Of a DNA stretch of 64,000 nt, positions 12,653 through 23,186 are shown one piece after another. The notes under the pieces are model-generated. The model worked only from the letters and a program-made list of their open reading frames with translations. It ran no database searches and was not told the DNA's origin. A program made the translations under genes and the position numbers. Origin of the DNA: Glebionis coronaria. Taxonomy: Eukaryota > Streptophyta > Magnoliopsida > Asterales > Asteraceae. The DNA lies in contig CM046876.1 in the NCBI GenBank assembly GCA_025667525.1, positions 569,219,469 through 569,283,468 on the forward strand, given 5' to 3'. The stretch's first letter is position 1. Every line of letters starts with the position of its first letter.

Positions 12653-14421
12653 TAATAAAGAGATTTTGCTAGTTGAAAGTTCGTTTCTCGGTATCTTCTC
12701 GAATTGATCACGGTTCAAAGTGCGACTCAGTCGTTCTTGGTGGAAAATAAAATGGTTTGGTTATCTATTCTACTTAAAAGGTAAATGCACAAAATAATAA
12801 TAATAAGCTAAAAGCAATTAACTAATAAAAACAAAACAATATAAATAATAAAACGTAGATTTAGAACGAAACAATTAATAAAAATAAAACTAAAAGACGA
12901 AATTAACTATTGACTCGAAAATAAAGTTTACTTAATGAAAAAGGAGAAAATAAAACTAAAATGGTACTTTAAGGCTAAACGAGGCAAAACCTAAAGCGGG
13001 TACTAAATAAAAGATAAAACTTAAACTTTTGGAAAAAAATATTAATACTAAAAATCGACGAAAAATTCAACTAAAAATATGTAACTTTCAAAATTAAAAA
13101 CGGAACAACTTTCAGATAAAACTAAATAATTACGGAACAATATTAATTAATAAACAAGCTAGCAGGCTAGCTGCTGGAAGCAGCCAGGCAGCCTGGTGAA
13201 AATGGCGGGAAACGGTGAAAAGCTGGCAAGCAGGCTGGTGAATCTTATTTACTTTTGTTCGGAAGATTTTTTTGTTGGTTCGGAACTTTCTTTTTGTTCG
13301 GGACTTTTTTCATTGGTTCGGAACATTTGGTTCGGAACATTTGGTTATCCGGAATAAAAGACTGATCCGGAATAAAATGAGAAAAACACTGATTCGGAAC
13401 TTTTAAAATAATTTGATTCGGAACTTTTAAAAATATTGATTTGGAACATTGAAAACTCACTTCATTCGGAACTTTGAAAAACACACTGGTTCGGAACTTT
13501 TTAAATACATTGATTCGGAACATTTACTGGGTAATATTAACAGTAGTATGAATGAAGAACAGGAGATGAAAACCAAGCACGAATTTAATCAAAACTAATC
13601 AAGATTAACCAAAAGATTAATCCAAAACAACCACAAATGATCTACTATCAATAACCAATCAAACCAAATCAATAACACCAACAATCATAACCAAAATAAT
13701 CAAAACCCACTAATCAAAACCACAAACATCAAGAACATGAACAATAAAGATGAAGAACAAATCAACCAAGAAAGGTAGAATGAGATTAACAATAAAGTAA
13801 AGATTCAATAAAACTTACTTGAATTAAAGAGTGCAATACAAGAAATTAAAGTGCAGGAAATTAAATTGCAAGGTATGAAAATGGTGGAAGTGGTGGTTTG
13901 TCAAGTCACCCAACAACTAGAAATGAAGGAGATCTATTCTATATATAGGGAGATTAGGGAGGAGCTTAGGAAGCTTCCTCCCTCTTTCTTCTTTTCCTTA
14001 ATTGCAAGCTTAGGTCCTTGATCTTCTTAATCCTTTGTTAATATTCTTAATACTTGGACTTAAATGACTTTGCCTCGGGATTTCTTTGAACTCGTCTTGT
14101 AATTCTTTAATAAATTAGACTTGAGTTCTTCGGCTTTTAGTAAACTTCCGTCTTTTGACTTTTTCTTCGATAAATCTTCAGAATTGGTCTTGGACTTCCG
14201 TTCTTTTTCGCACTCTTGATCTTTCGACTTCGTCTTTCGTCTTTTTCTTCGATAAAAGCCCGTGAAAGCCGTGTTTTCTCCACTTTTCACCTTTTCGTCC
14301 TAAATCACAACAAAAACACAAACCACGCATAATTCCGACATAAATGACATAAAATACACGTTTTGGCTCGGTTATTATTGTAATTAAGTGGTAAAAAGGA
14401 TGGGTGTTTACACACCTATCA
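12653..14421 (-). repeat. LTR of nested gypsy-type element (3' LTR)
   Basis: 1769 bp, nearly identical to 18300-20088. It contains a run of degenerate TTCGGAAC motifs between 13255 and 13525, with two adjacent copies of the 14-bp unit GGTTCGGAACATTT where the other LTR has four. Reading frames here are chance products of the repeats. Confidence 0.8.
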
Positions 14422-16447
14422 AATCCCCTACACTTAACCATTGCAATGTCCTCATGCAATACATTAGTTACAAAGCACGTTTACACTTTTCATCATAATC
14501 AATCCATATTGGCCTTTATTAAAAAGATAGAAAATTATAAACATTCAAAGGAAGAAAGAAATCAAAAACATACCTTGGGTTTTGGAAATGTTGTGAATGA
14601 TCATCATCCTCAAGTTTTCACTTTCGCCAAATCAAGCTTAAAAACGAGATCATTGTTATTATAAGTTAGCAAACTAACACGAACTCATGTGGGCCAATTA
14701 TTCACTTAGACTCCCTTATTCCTAGGTGTATCTCTTATATTTTATTGTTGTCTTGAATGATCACGAGGATGCATTGTTGACTTATTTCGATAGTTATTTA
14801 GGCCGAAAATAAAGTGAACGATTTAATCAATAGTTAGCTAAAGGACAAAATCTTTTAAAACTGCTTCTCGGGACCTCATAAAGTTCATATCTTGGCATAA
14901 CTCGCTTCACGATTTGAGACCTTTCTCGGACCGATATTTGGCAGCGACTTCATACTTTAAATCTTGAGAGACGTTCATGAAATAATGGTCTTCTCTTCAT
15001 AATAGGAATTTCTTCACTTGAAGTTTTGAGAGATTCTTCATACTTGGACCACGACTTCTTCATTTTTCTCCAATCTTTACTTTGGACTTTTATATACAAC
15101 GATCCGCCTCCTTTTTGGACTTGGGTCTATTTATCCTCATACCTTGTTAGGGCCTTTTTGGATAGACTTCTCCATGACTTTTGGGGAGTATTTGCTTTTC
15201 GTCGTGTGTCTTGATCCTTCATATTGATTTTCGATAAATGATTCTTCACATCACTTGGGATCTTTAGCAACAAAATGTAGCCCTCATGCCTTGTTAGGGC
15301 CTTTTTGGACTCGCCAATCTTCGCATCCCGCTTCAATAAGTTATGCCTTGGCTATGAACTCTAATCCATACCGAGCAACTTTTAAACGATCTTGGGCTAG
15401 AAGCTAAGTAACTTTTCAAATCGTACAACCTTATTTATTGCAGATAAATTTATTAGCAAGCGATGGGAGAATAGGCTTATAATTAACTCACATAAATTCA
15501 CGAAAGAATACCAAACTTATAATTGACTCTATCATCTCTCGTTCTCCACAATTTAAAATCTCAAGGAATGAGACTCGTGGATGCTTAGCCTATTAAATCA
15601 CATTTCTGGGTTTTCGAGTCATCTATAGGATCTTGCAAACTCTTAGACTTTTTTCAAGTTTAGAATTTGCGTTTTAAAGTTCCATTGATAAACGACTCTC
15701 TAGGATCAATTATAGGAACTTGCGAAAAGTTCTTGTTCTTAACCCGTGAGAGTTAAGACTTTCGCGTTTTATAGCTCCCTATATAAAAGCCTAGCAAAAC
15801 TTGACTTAAACACGTTAAGGATACTAGCTAGAGTAAACTTAGACAAGTAAACTCAGGTTGAGTCAAAAGATTCACAACGTTTGAAAATTAAAACCACTTT
15901 ATTAAAGATTTATTCTAATAAGGAAATAAAATAACTATACAAAGGGAAAAACTAATAGGCCAAAATAGATCAAAAATTTTGAAAAATGTCGAAAAATTGA
16001 TTTTCCGGTTAAAATGAGGACAAATACAAGGAAAAGGCCACTTAACTTCGATAGAAGTCCCCCCTACACTTAATATAAACATTGTCCTCAATGTTTAATC
16101 ATGTGGGAGTAAACTCCCCTACACTTAGGACATTATGCAATTTGTTTAAATCTCGCTAAGGAAGAGACAACTAAAGAGATTCCTATTTTAATATTGAGAA
16201 ATATAAAATAGTAAATCGAAAAGAGTTTAGGATAGAACCGGGAAGAAGGGAACTCGGAATCACGGGTCGTCAAAAAGTCATCAAGAGTGTGTCTTTGAAG
16301 CTCTAATCCCTGCACATGATAAGAAAGAAAGCAAGAAACACCACGGGGCTCCCCTACACTTATGGTAAAGATAGATAGATAATTGGGTTGCCTCCCAAAA
16401 AGCGCTTGTTTATATTAACCGAGTCACGAGCCTGACTCGTCCACGAA
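14422..16447 (-). other. Internal 3' region of nested gypsy-type element, non-coding
   Basis: About 2 kb between the ORF and the 3' LTR with no supported protein. CCCCTACACTTA, which is TAAGTGTAGGGG on the coding strand, occurs at 14425, 16061, 16116 and 16351. The first is the polypurine tract at the LTR and the others look like internal copies of it. A 21-bp direct repeat CCTTGTTAGGGCCTTTTTGG sits near 15142 and 15289. Confidence 0.65.
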
Positions 16448-18094
16448 TTAAATGGTCCATGGGGAAGCCTCGAATGTAATACCGGGATCAAAGACCTTGT
16501 CCTCATTCCCGGTTGACATCAACAAAGGAGAGGCAGGGGGATAAGTCTTGAATGGGAGAAAAACCCTTTCAACATATGAAAAGTATGTGAAATCAAGATC
16601 CACGGGAGGTGGGGTGGGTAAAGTAAGCACATTGTCATCCCCCAAAGACAATGGATGCTGAGCATTCGGAAAAGCCGTAATGTTATCAATGATTAAAAAA
16701 TCAATGTCACCTCCCGGGTCAAAGCACTCATCCTCCGTAAGAGTGGCTAAAGGGGAGGATGAAAGGTGCTTGGGAGGGGGACTTGGGTCAATACCTTCTT
16801 GCAGCAAATTATCAAGAATAATATCCCCCTCCATGTCATCGTCATCAATACCTGGAGGCATGGAGTGAATATCGATTTCTTCCAGCAATAGGTCATTATC
16901 TTCAACGGGAGGAATAGATGGAGGCAAGGACTCGGAAAGAGGAGGAGAAGTCAACTCTTCGATTTGAGCAATAAGAAGGTGCACTTTCCGTAATCGATCG
17001 CGAAGAAGCACGTCTTCCACCTCATCCACAAGATCATGTTCATCGGTGAACTTCTCGTAAGCCGGAGAGAATAAATCGTCATCGCCCGCATCTCCCGGTG
17101 GAGATTGAGAAATTTCAAAAGTGAAATTCTCATAGCGGAGAGAAGAATCGTCATCACTAGGATCGACCTCTTCCGTAAGAGCAACGTCGTCCTTAGGCTC
17201 CATAGCAGGCAAGTCACAAACCTCATCATCCAATACTTTGTCGAGACCAACATCACTAAGCTCATTCAACGAATCTAGATCCTTAGATGCAGTAGGAACA
17301 TCGAGAGTAGGAGCAGTAACTTCAGAAGATGTGTTGAAAGTGCATACAACATCATCGTCGTCATCATCATAATAGTAGGAAGGACGCACCAGAGGAGGGG
17401 TAGAATCACTAAGATTAGATACTTGCTCTTGTTGTAGTCGCTTTTCCTCCGCCCATGCTTCTTTTATTAGAACAACGACTTCTTGAAGTTGCATAATGAT
17501 GGAGTGTATTTCGTCATTCAAAGTAGTGCGTTGTGGGTCAAGATTAATTTGCTGAGAGGATTGATGATTGAGGGTGTGATGTGGGGGCTCAAAATGTTGA
17601 AAACCTGAATTATAGCATGGGTGTGGCTCATAGTAGTTCATCGGTTGAGAAGAATTAGAACACGGGTTTGTTTCATAATAATCCATTGGTGAAGAAAACT
17701 GAGGACACGGATTTTGCTCATAATAATTCATTGGTTGACAATAAGAAGTATTGCGAGGACCCCCACAGTTGTTGCAAAACGGGTGAGGAGAAAGACTGGG
17801 TGCGTCTTGTGGATAGTTATTATCATTGTCATAATTGTACCCCGGTTCTTGCTCGTGACCATACGGGTATCGAACCGGGCACGAAACATGCCAATGAGAA
17901 TCGCTTCCACAATAGATGCACGAGGGAACAGGAGGTGGATTCAAAAAGGATGAATTAGTCGAGTTGCACAAGGGACAAAATCCGAATTGTGTGTTGTCGA
18001 TATCGTTTCCGTACCGCTCATATGTACACCATCGACATGAGTCGTTCCCGTATAATCGTCTCCCACACCCGACGCAATGGACATAAGAATCCAT
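16448..18094 (-). CDS. Acidic zinc-knuckle protein of nested gypsy-type element (548 aa)
   Basis: The only long intact frame of the element, starting about 190 nt after the primer-binding site, where gag normally starts. Residues 1-119 hold paired cysteines: C7/C10/C20/C23 (zinc-ribbon-like), C40/C43, an exact CX2CX4HX4C knuckle CIYCGSDSHWHVSC at 59-72, and C107/C110/C119. Residues about 121-165 repeat P-M-(N/D)-Y-Y-E-x-x-P-C three times. The rest is strongly acidic, with D-runs (YYYDDDDDDVV) and Pro/Ser stretches. There is no protease, polymerase or integrase motif and no membrane segment. Nucleic-acid binding through the knuckle is inferred from the motif. It could be a diverged gag or an accessory protein kept by a parasite of an autonomous element. 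Multi-zinc-ribbon proteins of this kind are, from memory, common in Asteraceae annotations. Confidence 0.7.
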   Translation of the reverse strand: MDSYVHCVGCGRRLYGNDSCRWCTYERYGNDIDNTQFGFCPLCNSTNSSFLNPPPVPSCIYCGSDSHWHVSCPVRYPYGHEQEPGYNYDNDNNYPQDAPSLSPHPFCNNCGGPRNTSYCQPMNYYEQNPCPQFSSPMDYYETNPCSNSSQPMNYYEPHPCYNSGFQHFEPPHHTLNHQSSQQINLDPQRTTLNDEIHSIIMQLQEVVVLIKEAWAEEKRLQQEQVSNLSDSTPPLVRPSYYYDDDDDDVVCTFNTSSEVTAPTLDVPTASKDLDSLNELSDVGLDKVLDDEVCDLPAMEPKDDVALTEEVDPSDDDSSLRYENFTFEISQSPPGDAGDDDLFSPAYEKFTDEHDLVDEVEDVLLRDRLRKVHLLIAQIEELTSPPLSESLPPSIPPVEDNDLLLEEIDIHSMPPGIDDDDMEGDIILDNLLQEGIDPSPPPKHLSSSPLATLTEDECFDPGGDIDFLIIDNITAFPNAQHPLSLGDDNVLTLPTPPPVDLDFTYFSYVERVFLPFKTYPPASPLLMSTGNEDKVFDPGITFEASPWTI

Positions 18095-18280
18095 AAAGAA
18101 AAATAGATAAGCAAGAAGAATATTTTTGGTGCAAAACTTTGAAAAAGAAATGCTTTTAATGATTTTTCAAATGTTTTTGGATTATTGAAAATTTTTGACA
18201 CGAAAAATATCGTTCACGAGTGAACGGATCCCAAAAGCCAACGCGTCTCTCACAAAAACCGTTAATCTTCACGAAAAGAG

Positions 18281-18295
18281 CCGGCAGCGGCGCCA
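18281..18295 (-). other. Primer-binding site, Asp-tRNA type
   Basis: On the minus strand TGGCGCCGCTGCCGG lies a few bases inside the right-hand LTR. Athila/Tat gypsy elements are primed by Asp-tRNA through a near-identical TGGCGCCGTTGCCGG site, which places this element in or near that group and fixes its orientation. Confidence 0.8.
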
Positions 18296-18299
18296 TTTT

Positions 18300-20088
18300 A
18301 ATAAAGAGATTTTGCTAGTTGAAAGTTCGTTTCTCGGTATCTTCTCGAATTGATCACGGTTCAAAGTGCGACTCAGTCGTTCTTGGTGGAAAATAAAATG
18401 GTTTGGTTATCTATTCTACTTAAAAGGTAAATGCACAAAATAATAATAATAAGCTAAAAGCAATTAACTAATAAAAACAAAACAATATAAATAATAAAAC
18501 GTAGATTTAGAACGAAACAATTAATAAAAATAAAACTAAAAGACAAAATTAACTATCGACTCGAAAATAAAGTTTACTTAATGAAAAAGGAGAAAATAAA
18601 ACTAAAATGGTACTTTAAGGCTAAACGAGGCAAAACCTAAAGCGGGTACTAAATAAAAGATAAAACTTAAACTTTTGGAAAAAAATATTAATACTACGAA
18701 AAATTCAACTAAAAATATGTAACTTTCAAAATAAAAAACGGAACAACTTTCAGATAAAACTAAATAATTACGGAACAATATTAATTAATAAACAAGCTAG
18801 CAGGCTAGTTGCTGGAAGCAGCCAGGCAGCCTGGTGAAAATGGCGGGAAACGGTGAAAAGCTGGCAAGCATGCTGGTGAATCTTATTTACTTTTGTTCGG
18901 AAGATTTTTTTGTTGGTTCAGAACTTTCTTTTTGTTCGGGACTTTTTTCATTGGTTCGGAACATTTGGTTCGGAACATTTGGTTCAGAACATTTGGTTCG
19001 GAACATTTGGTTATCCGGAATAAAAGACTGATCCGGAATAAAATGAGAAAAACACTGATTCGGAACTTTTAAAATAATTTGATTCGGAACTTTTAAAAAT
19101 ATTGATTCGGAACATTGAAAACTCACTTCATTCGGAACTTTGAAAAACACACTGGTTCGGAACTTTTTAAATACACTGATTCGGAACATTTACTGGGCAA
19201 TATTAACAGTGGTATGAATGAAGAACAGAAGATGAAAACCAAGCACGAATTTAATCAAAACTAATCAAGATTAACCAAAAGATTAATCCAAAACAACCAC
19301 AAATGATCTACTATCAATAACCAATCAAACCAAATCAATAACACCAACAATCATAACCAAAATAATCAAAATCCACTTAATCAAAACCACAAAAATCAAG
19401 AACATGAACAATAAAGATGAAGAACAAATCAACCAAGAAAGGTAGAATGAGATTAACAATAAAGTAAAGATTCAATAAAACTTACTTGAATTAAAGAGTG
19501 CAATACAAGAAATTAAAGTGCAGGAAATTAAATTGCAAGGTATGAAAATGGTGGAAGTGGTGGTTTGTCAAGCCACCCAACAACTAGAAATGAAGGAGAT
19601 CTATTCTATATATAGGGAGATTAGAGAGGAGCTTAGGAAGCTTCCTCCCTCTTTCTTCTTTTCCTTAATTGCAAGCTTAGGTCCTTGATCTTCTTAATCC
19701 TTTGTTAATCTTCTTAATACTTGGACTTAAATGACTTTGCCTCGGGATTTCTTTGAACTCGTCTTGTAATTCTTCAATAAATTAGACTTGAGTTCTTCGG
19801 CTTTTAGTAAACTTCCGTCTTTTGACTTTTTCTTCGATAAATCTTCAGAATTGGTCTTGGACTTCCGTTCTTTTTCGCACTCTTGATCTTTCGACTTTGT
19901 CTTTCGTCTTTTTCTTCGATAAAAGCCCGTGAAAGCCGTGTTTTCTCCACTTTTCACCTTTTCGTCCTAAATCACAACAAAAACACAAACCACGCATAAT
20001 TCCGACATAAATGACATAAAATACACGTTTTGGCTCGGTTATTATTGTAATTAAGTGGTAAAAAGGATGTGTGTTTACACACCTATCA
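18300..20088 (-). repeat. LTR of nested gypsy-type element (5' LTR)
   Basis: 1789 bp. It differs from the left LTR by scattered single bases, by an 8-bp deletion near 18697, and by two additional 14-bp GGTTCGGAACATTT units near 18952-19008. The high identity means the element is young relative to the copia it interrupts. Confidence 0.8.
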
Positions 20089-20548
20089 AATCCCCTACAC
20101 TTAACCATTGCAATGTCCTCATGCAACGCATTAGTTACAAAGCACGTTTACACTTTTCATCATAATCAATCCATATTGGCCTTTATTAAAAAGATAGAAA
20201 ACTATAAACATTCAAAGGAAGAAAGAAATCAAAAACATACCTTGGGTTTTGGAAATGTTGTGAATGATCATCATCCTCAAGTTTTCACTTTCGCCAAACC
20301 AAGCTTAAAAACGAGATCATTGTTATTATAAGTTAGCAAACTAACACGAACTCATGCGGGCCAATTATTCACTTAGACTCCCTTATTCCTAGGTGTATCT
20401 CTTATATTTTATTGTTGTCTTGAATGATCACGAGGATGCATTGTTGACTTATTTCGATAGTTATTTAGGCCGAAAATAAAGTGAACGATTTAATCAATAG
20501 TTAGCTAAAGGACAAAATCTTTTAAAACTGCTTCTCGGGACCTCATAA
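20089..20548 (-). repeat. Second, partial copy of the nested element's internal 3' region
   Basis: Near-identical to 14422-14880, including the polypurine tract copy at 20092-20103. It ends abruptly after CTTCTCGGGACCTCATAA. Because it lies outside the 5' LTR it must come from a neighbouring tandem copy, most of which has been deleted. Confidence 0.75.
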
Positions 20549-20988
20549 TATTAACAAGGTATATTAACAAGGTATAGTGCAATTATGTTAAACCTTCTTA
20601 TACACAATATTAACAAGGTATAGTGCAATTATACTAATAATCACAAGTATAAAGAATAATGAATGTAAAGAGATAAGGGAAGGAAAGATCAAACCAAACA
20701 CCAAGGATTTATAGTGGTTCAACAACGAAGCTCACTCCTTGTTCCTACTCCACTCCTCGAGTACTCCTTACTCAAGAGTTCACTAATCAACAAGCTCCTT
20801 GATCACTTAATTAGGATGAGTACTTGTTTGTTCATACCTTAAGCGATAATGGTTGAAATGAAAAATACTTGAACTCAAGAAATTGTTTTTCGTTGTTTTC
20901 GTAAATGCTTGTTTTTACATATTGTCGTAATAAAAAAAAGCGAGACCGAAAAATGCAAGTAACGTTTTTAGGCATCATTGCATTAACA
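20549..20988 (-). repeat. SIRE-type copia 5' LTR, truncated and internally deleted
   Basis: Matches the 3' LTR (5683-6919) but lacks its inner end and the segment corresponding to about 5990-6728, which includes the four-box palindromic module. At the broken left edge ATTAACAAGGTAT is repeated three times, looking like filler at an illegitimate repair junction. The outer end CATTAACA and flank ACGGT are intact. Confidence 0.8.
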
Positions 20989-21900
20989 ACGGTGATTGGC
21001 GGGGTAACCAAGAAATATGCATTGTGTAGAACGAGGTTCGAGTGTGCAACATCGACGTGAGGATAGCAATGGCATCCAAAAACACGTAAATGTTCATATG
21101 TGGGAGCTTGGTTGTAGAGTTTGGTGAATGGTATTTAATTGTTAATGGAGGTGGAAGGTAATATATTTAAAAGATGAGCGGCCAATCACTAGTACAACCG
21201 TAAGGTAATCCTTTATAGAAAAACCGTAAGCATCTAATTCAACATATACATCGTTATCACGGGTAAATTTACGAACATAAATTAAATTCTTAATTATGTG
21301 AGGTGTGACAAGAATTTGATTAAGATGAAGAGGCTTTTGAGATGTATGCAAGAAGCTATGTCCAGTATGAGTGACAGGAATAGAGTTACCATTGCCAACA
21401 AATACAGATGGATAAATGCTTGAATTACTAAAAGAAGTGAGTATACTTGTATTGTCCGTCAAGTGAGAAGATGCTCTGGTCTCCATATTCCAAGAAGAAT
21501 CTTGAGGAGTTATAGTGTGAAATGCTTGCGGACACATGGTGACTTGAGACTGAAAAACATTCGACATGTAAGCATAATTCTCCAGAACAGGAGAGCCACT
21601 ATCTTGATGATAAATAGACTGATACGTGGGTTGTTGGGCTGGTAACTGGGCCTGACGAAGTGGGGCAGGTGAGGCTACATGGGCCTGAGATATTGACTTG
21701 ACTGGGCAAAACATTGTCCCAACAGTATAAACCTGTTGTGTTAATGGAGAAGCTTGTGAATAATAATAAGCCATTGTTGACGTAGTTATACGTTGGAAGC
21801 AACAAAGATAACATAATGGCGGCAAAGCGTAGCAAGCAAAGCGCATAAAGAAAAACACAAATACTAATATAATTATTGTGGACCAATAAACAAATGTTTG
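20989..21900 (-). pseudogene. Older copia element remnant (gag end, protease, integrase tail)
   Basis: A 238-aa minus-strand frame (21142-21858) carries a Gln/Pro/Ser-rich gag tail and a protease region, SSWNMETRASSHLTDNT, followed by VFVGNGNSIPVTHTGHS and KNLIYVRKFTRDN. The protease site reads M-E-T-R-A-S-S-H-L where copia elements have a D-(T/S)-G-A catalytic triad, so it is inactive. From 21140 to 20989 the reading jumps to an integrase C-terminal segment (TYEHLRVFGCHCYPH), so the integrase core is deleted. The SIRE element landed in this integrase tail. No reverse transcriptase remains. I place it near the Ale/Retrofit-type copia group with low certainty. Confidence 0.7.
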
Positions 21901-22249
21901 TTTGAATATTGGTCAACAATTATAGGCTTGAATGAAACAAATAAAAAACACATACATGTTTTACAGCAGCAAGGTAGTAGAAGGGGAAAAAATGTTGCGG
22001 GAATTGTTTGTAGGTTATGTCGTTGATAGTTTTTGGTGGTGGGTATTGGAGGCTCTGATTACCATATTAGATTGATAATTTTCTATGTCTCTTTATTCAT
22101 CACAAATCCTTCTTATATACAAAGCCATCTACATATAACTATTGTGCCAACTAACATGGGCTTAGGCCCTTAATTACTACAACTAATATTATTGATATGG
22201 ATAACAATGACACCTAATAATGTACAACTAATACCATTAAGCATCTAGA
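21901..22249. other. Intergenic, no gene recognised
   Basis: AT-rich with no supported frame, RNA or element ends. It probably includes the untranslated edge of the neighbouring copia remnant. Confidence 0.4.
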
Positions 22250-23043
22250 TTTTGCATGTACATGAATCTAGTTACTTTCAAATATTTAAATGGTAAATAG
22301 GCTAAACTTGAAGATACATTAGACTTGTAAGTCGTACTCTCTTCGTCCCAAAAATTATTGTCCACCGAAAAAAACACACAGTTTAAGAAAAGTACTACCT
22401 TTATAGCTTTCTCTCTCTTACTTTTTGCATAAAGACAATTTTACTTTTAACCAATTAATTTAAAACCTCTTTAAAGTTTGTAATTATAATTTCAATTAAG
22501 GGTAATGTAATAATCTCGATCTAAACTTCTTACATATTTTTAGAAATAGACAATTAATTTGGGACAACCCAAAAAGAAAAGGTGGACTATAATTTTGAGA
22601 ATGAGGTAGTAATGAGCTAGCACAATGAACATGCATGAAAAGTTTGATCAATGTGATAAGCATAAAATTATTTTATGAAAAAGTCATTCAAACTAAAATA
22701 TATATCTTTAAATTAAAATTAGACTTTACGATCTGTTGTAGAAGAACCACGAATAGAGAACACCAACACAACACATTTGAAGAACTAAACACTATAAGTT
22801 AGTATATAATATCGTGCTGAAAACACAAAAATAGAATTAAAGATCAGCTTAACACATTTCTCCTTTTAATATAGTACTAAATTTGCCTTCCTTTGATTAT
22901 GTAACAATTGCTTTGGCCCCGAAAAGTTTACATAAACTAAAAACTTTTTTTTAGAAAGGCACATGAACTAAAAACTATTATAGTGATTACAAGGTAACAA
23001 TGTCACAAGACAAAATGGCCTTCTATGCTTCTTCTCATCGAGC
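22250..23043. repeat. Dispersed repeat S, copy 1
   Basis: Segments such as ACATGAATCTAGTTACTTTC, TGCATGAAAAGTTTGATCAA and ACACATTTGAAGAACTAAA recur near 54945-55385, and one block recurs near 30100. At two other places S lies downstream of an R copy. It is interrupted here by a Stowaway MITE. No coding potential is seen. Identity unknown. Confidence 0.55.
22335..22611. mobile_element. Stowaway-like MITE
   Basis: Ends CTCTTCGTCCCAAAAATTAT and the inverse ATAATTTTGAGAATGAGG, flanked by TA on both sides (22335-22336, 22610-22611). TA target and CTCCGTCCC-type ends are diagnostic for Stowaway (Tc1/mariner) MITEs in plants. Inserted in repeat S. Confidence 0.75.
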
Positions 23044-23186
23044 GATGCCCTTAATTGGTCACGTATCGTGTGTTAGAATTTTGATAGATCACAGTATCTG
23101 AGAGTCGTGTCAAAAATTTTCAAATCAAAGTATTTTGATTGTTCTATCGAAATCTCCAATCGGATAAAACTCAGAATCGAACAGTG
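23044..23186. repeat. Flanking duplication X, left copy
   Basis: About 140 bp (GATGCCCTTAATTGG ... TCGAACAGTG) repeated at 28446-28588 with scattered differences. The two copies sit immediately outside the two LTRs of the Tork-type element, in the same orientation, which is far longer than the 5-bp duplication an integrase makes. Confidence 0.75.

Larger units (their letters stand above)
12653..20548 (-). mobile_element. Non-autonomous gypsy-type element (LARD-like), LTR-internal-LTR-partial internal
   Basis: Two long near-identical direct repeats (12653-14880 and 18300-20548) enclose an internal region with an Asp-tRNA-type primer-binding site and one ORF but no protease, reverse transcriptase or integrase. 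A TGATAGG LTR start next to a GTGTAGGGGA polypurine tract, read on the minus strand, puts the LTR end at 14421 and 20088. The repeat therefore continues 460 bp past the right-hand LTR into a second copy of the internal 3' part. This is the structure left by unequal recombination between tandem copies. The left flank ATCAC (12648-12652) has no partner on the right. Confidence 0.75.
5683..20988 (-). mobile_element. SIRE-type Ty1/copia retrotransposon with nested insertion
   Basis: The element begins TGTAG at 5683 and ends AACA at 20988 and is flanked by ACGGT on both sides (5678-5682, 20989-20993). It is read on the minus strand: 5' LTR remnant on the right, then a gag/pol pseudogene, a 3' spacer with a small ORF, a polypurine tract and the 3' LTR on the left. 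A gag segment with coiled-coil sequence after the zinc knuckle, a spacer ORF after RNase H and a polypurine tract of the AAAAAGGGGGAGA type are features I associate with the SIRE lineage. The 5' part of gag, the primer-binding site and the inner part of the 5' LTR are missing, lost at the junction with the nested element. Confidence 0.85.

Noticed and set aside
13245..13523. Frames rich in F-R-T and V-P-N-Q repeats in the nested element's LTRs
   Set aside because: Products of the TTCGGAAC array; not conserved between the two LTRs because the repeat number differs.
13255..13525. Heat-shock elements
   Set aside because: TTCGGAAC lacks the two-base gap of TTCnnGAA.
14060..14459. Paired small frames present in both nested-element LTRs
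   Set aside because: Identical only because the LTRs are identical; Lys/Ser-rich, no domain.
16951..17265. Frames overlapping the 548-aa ORF, on both strands
   Set aside because: Shadows of the acidic ORF in other frames.
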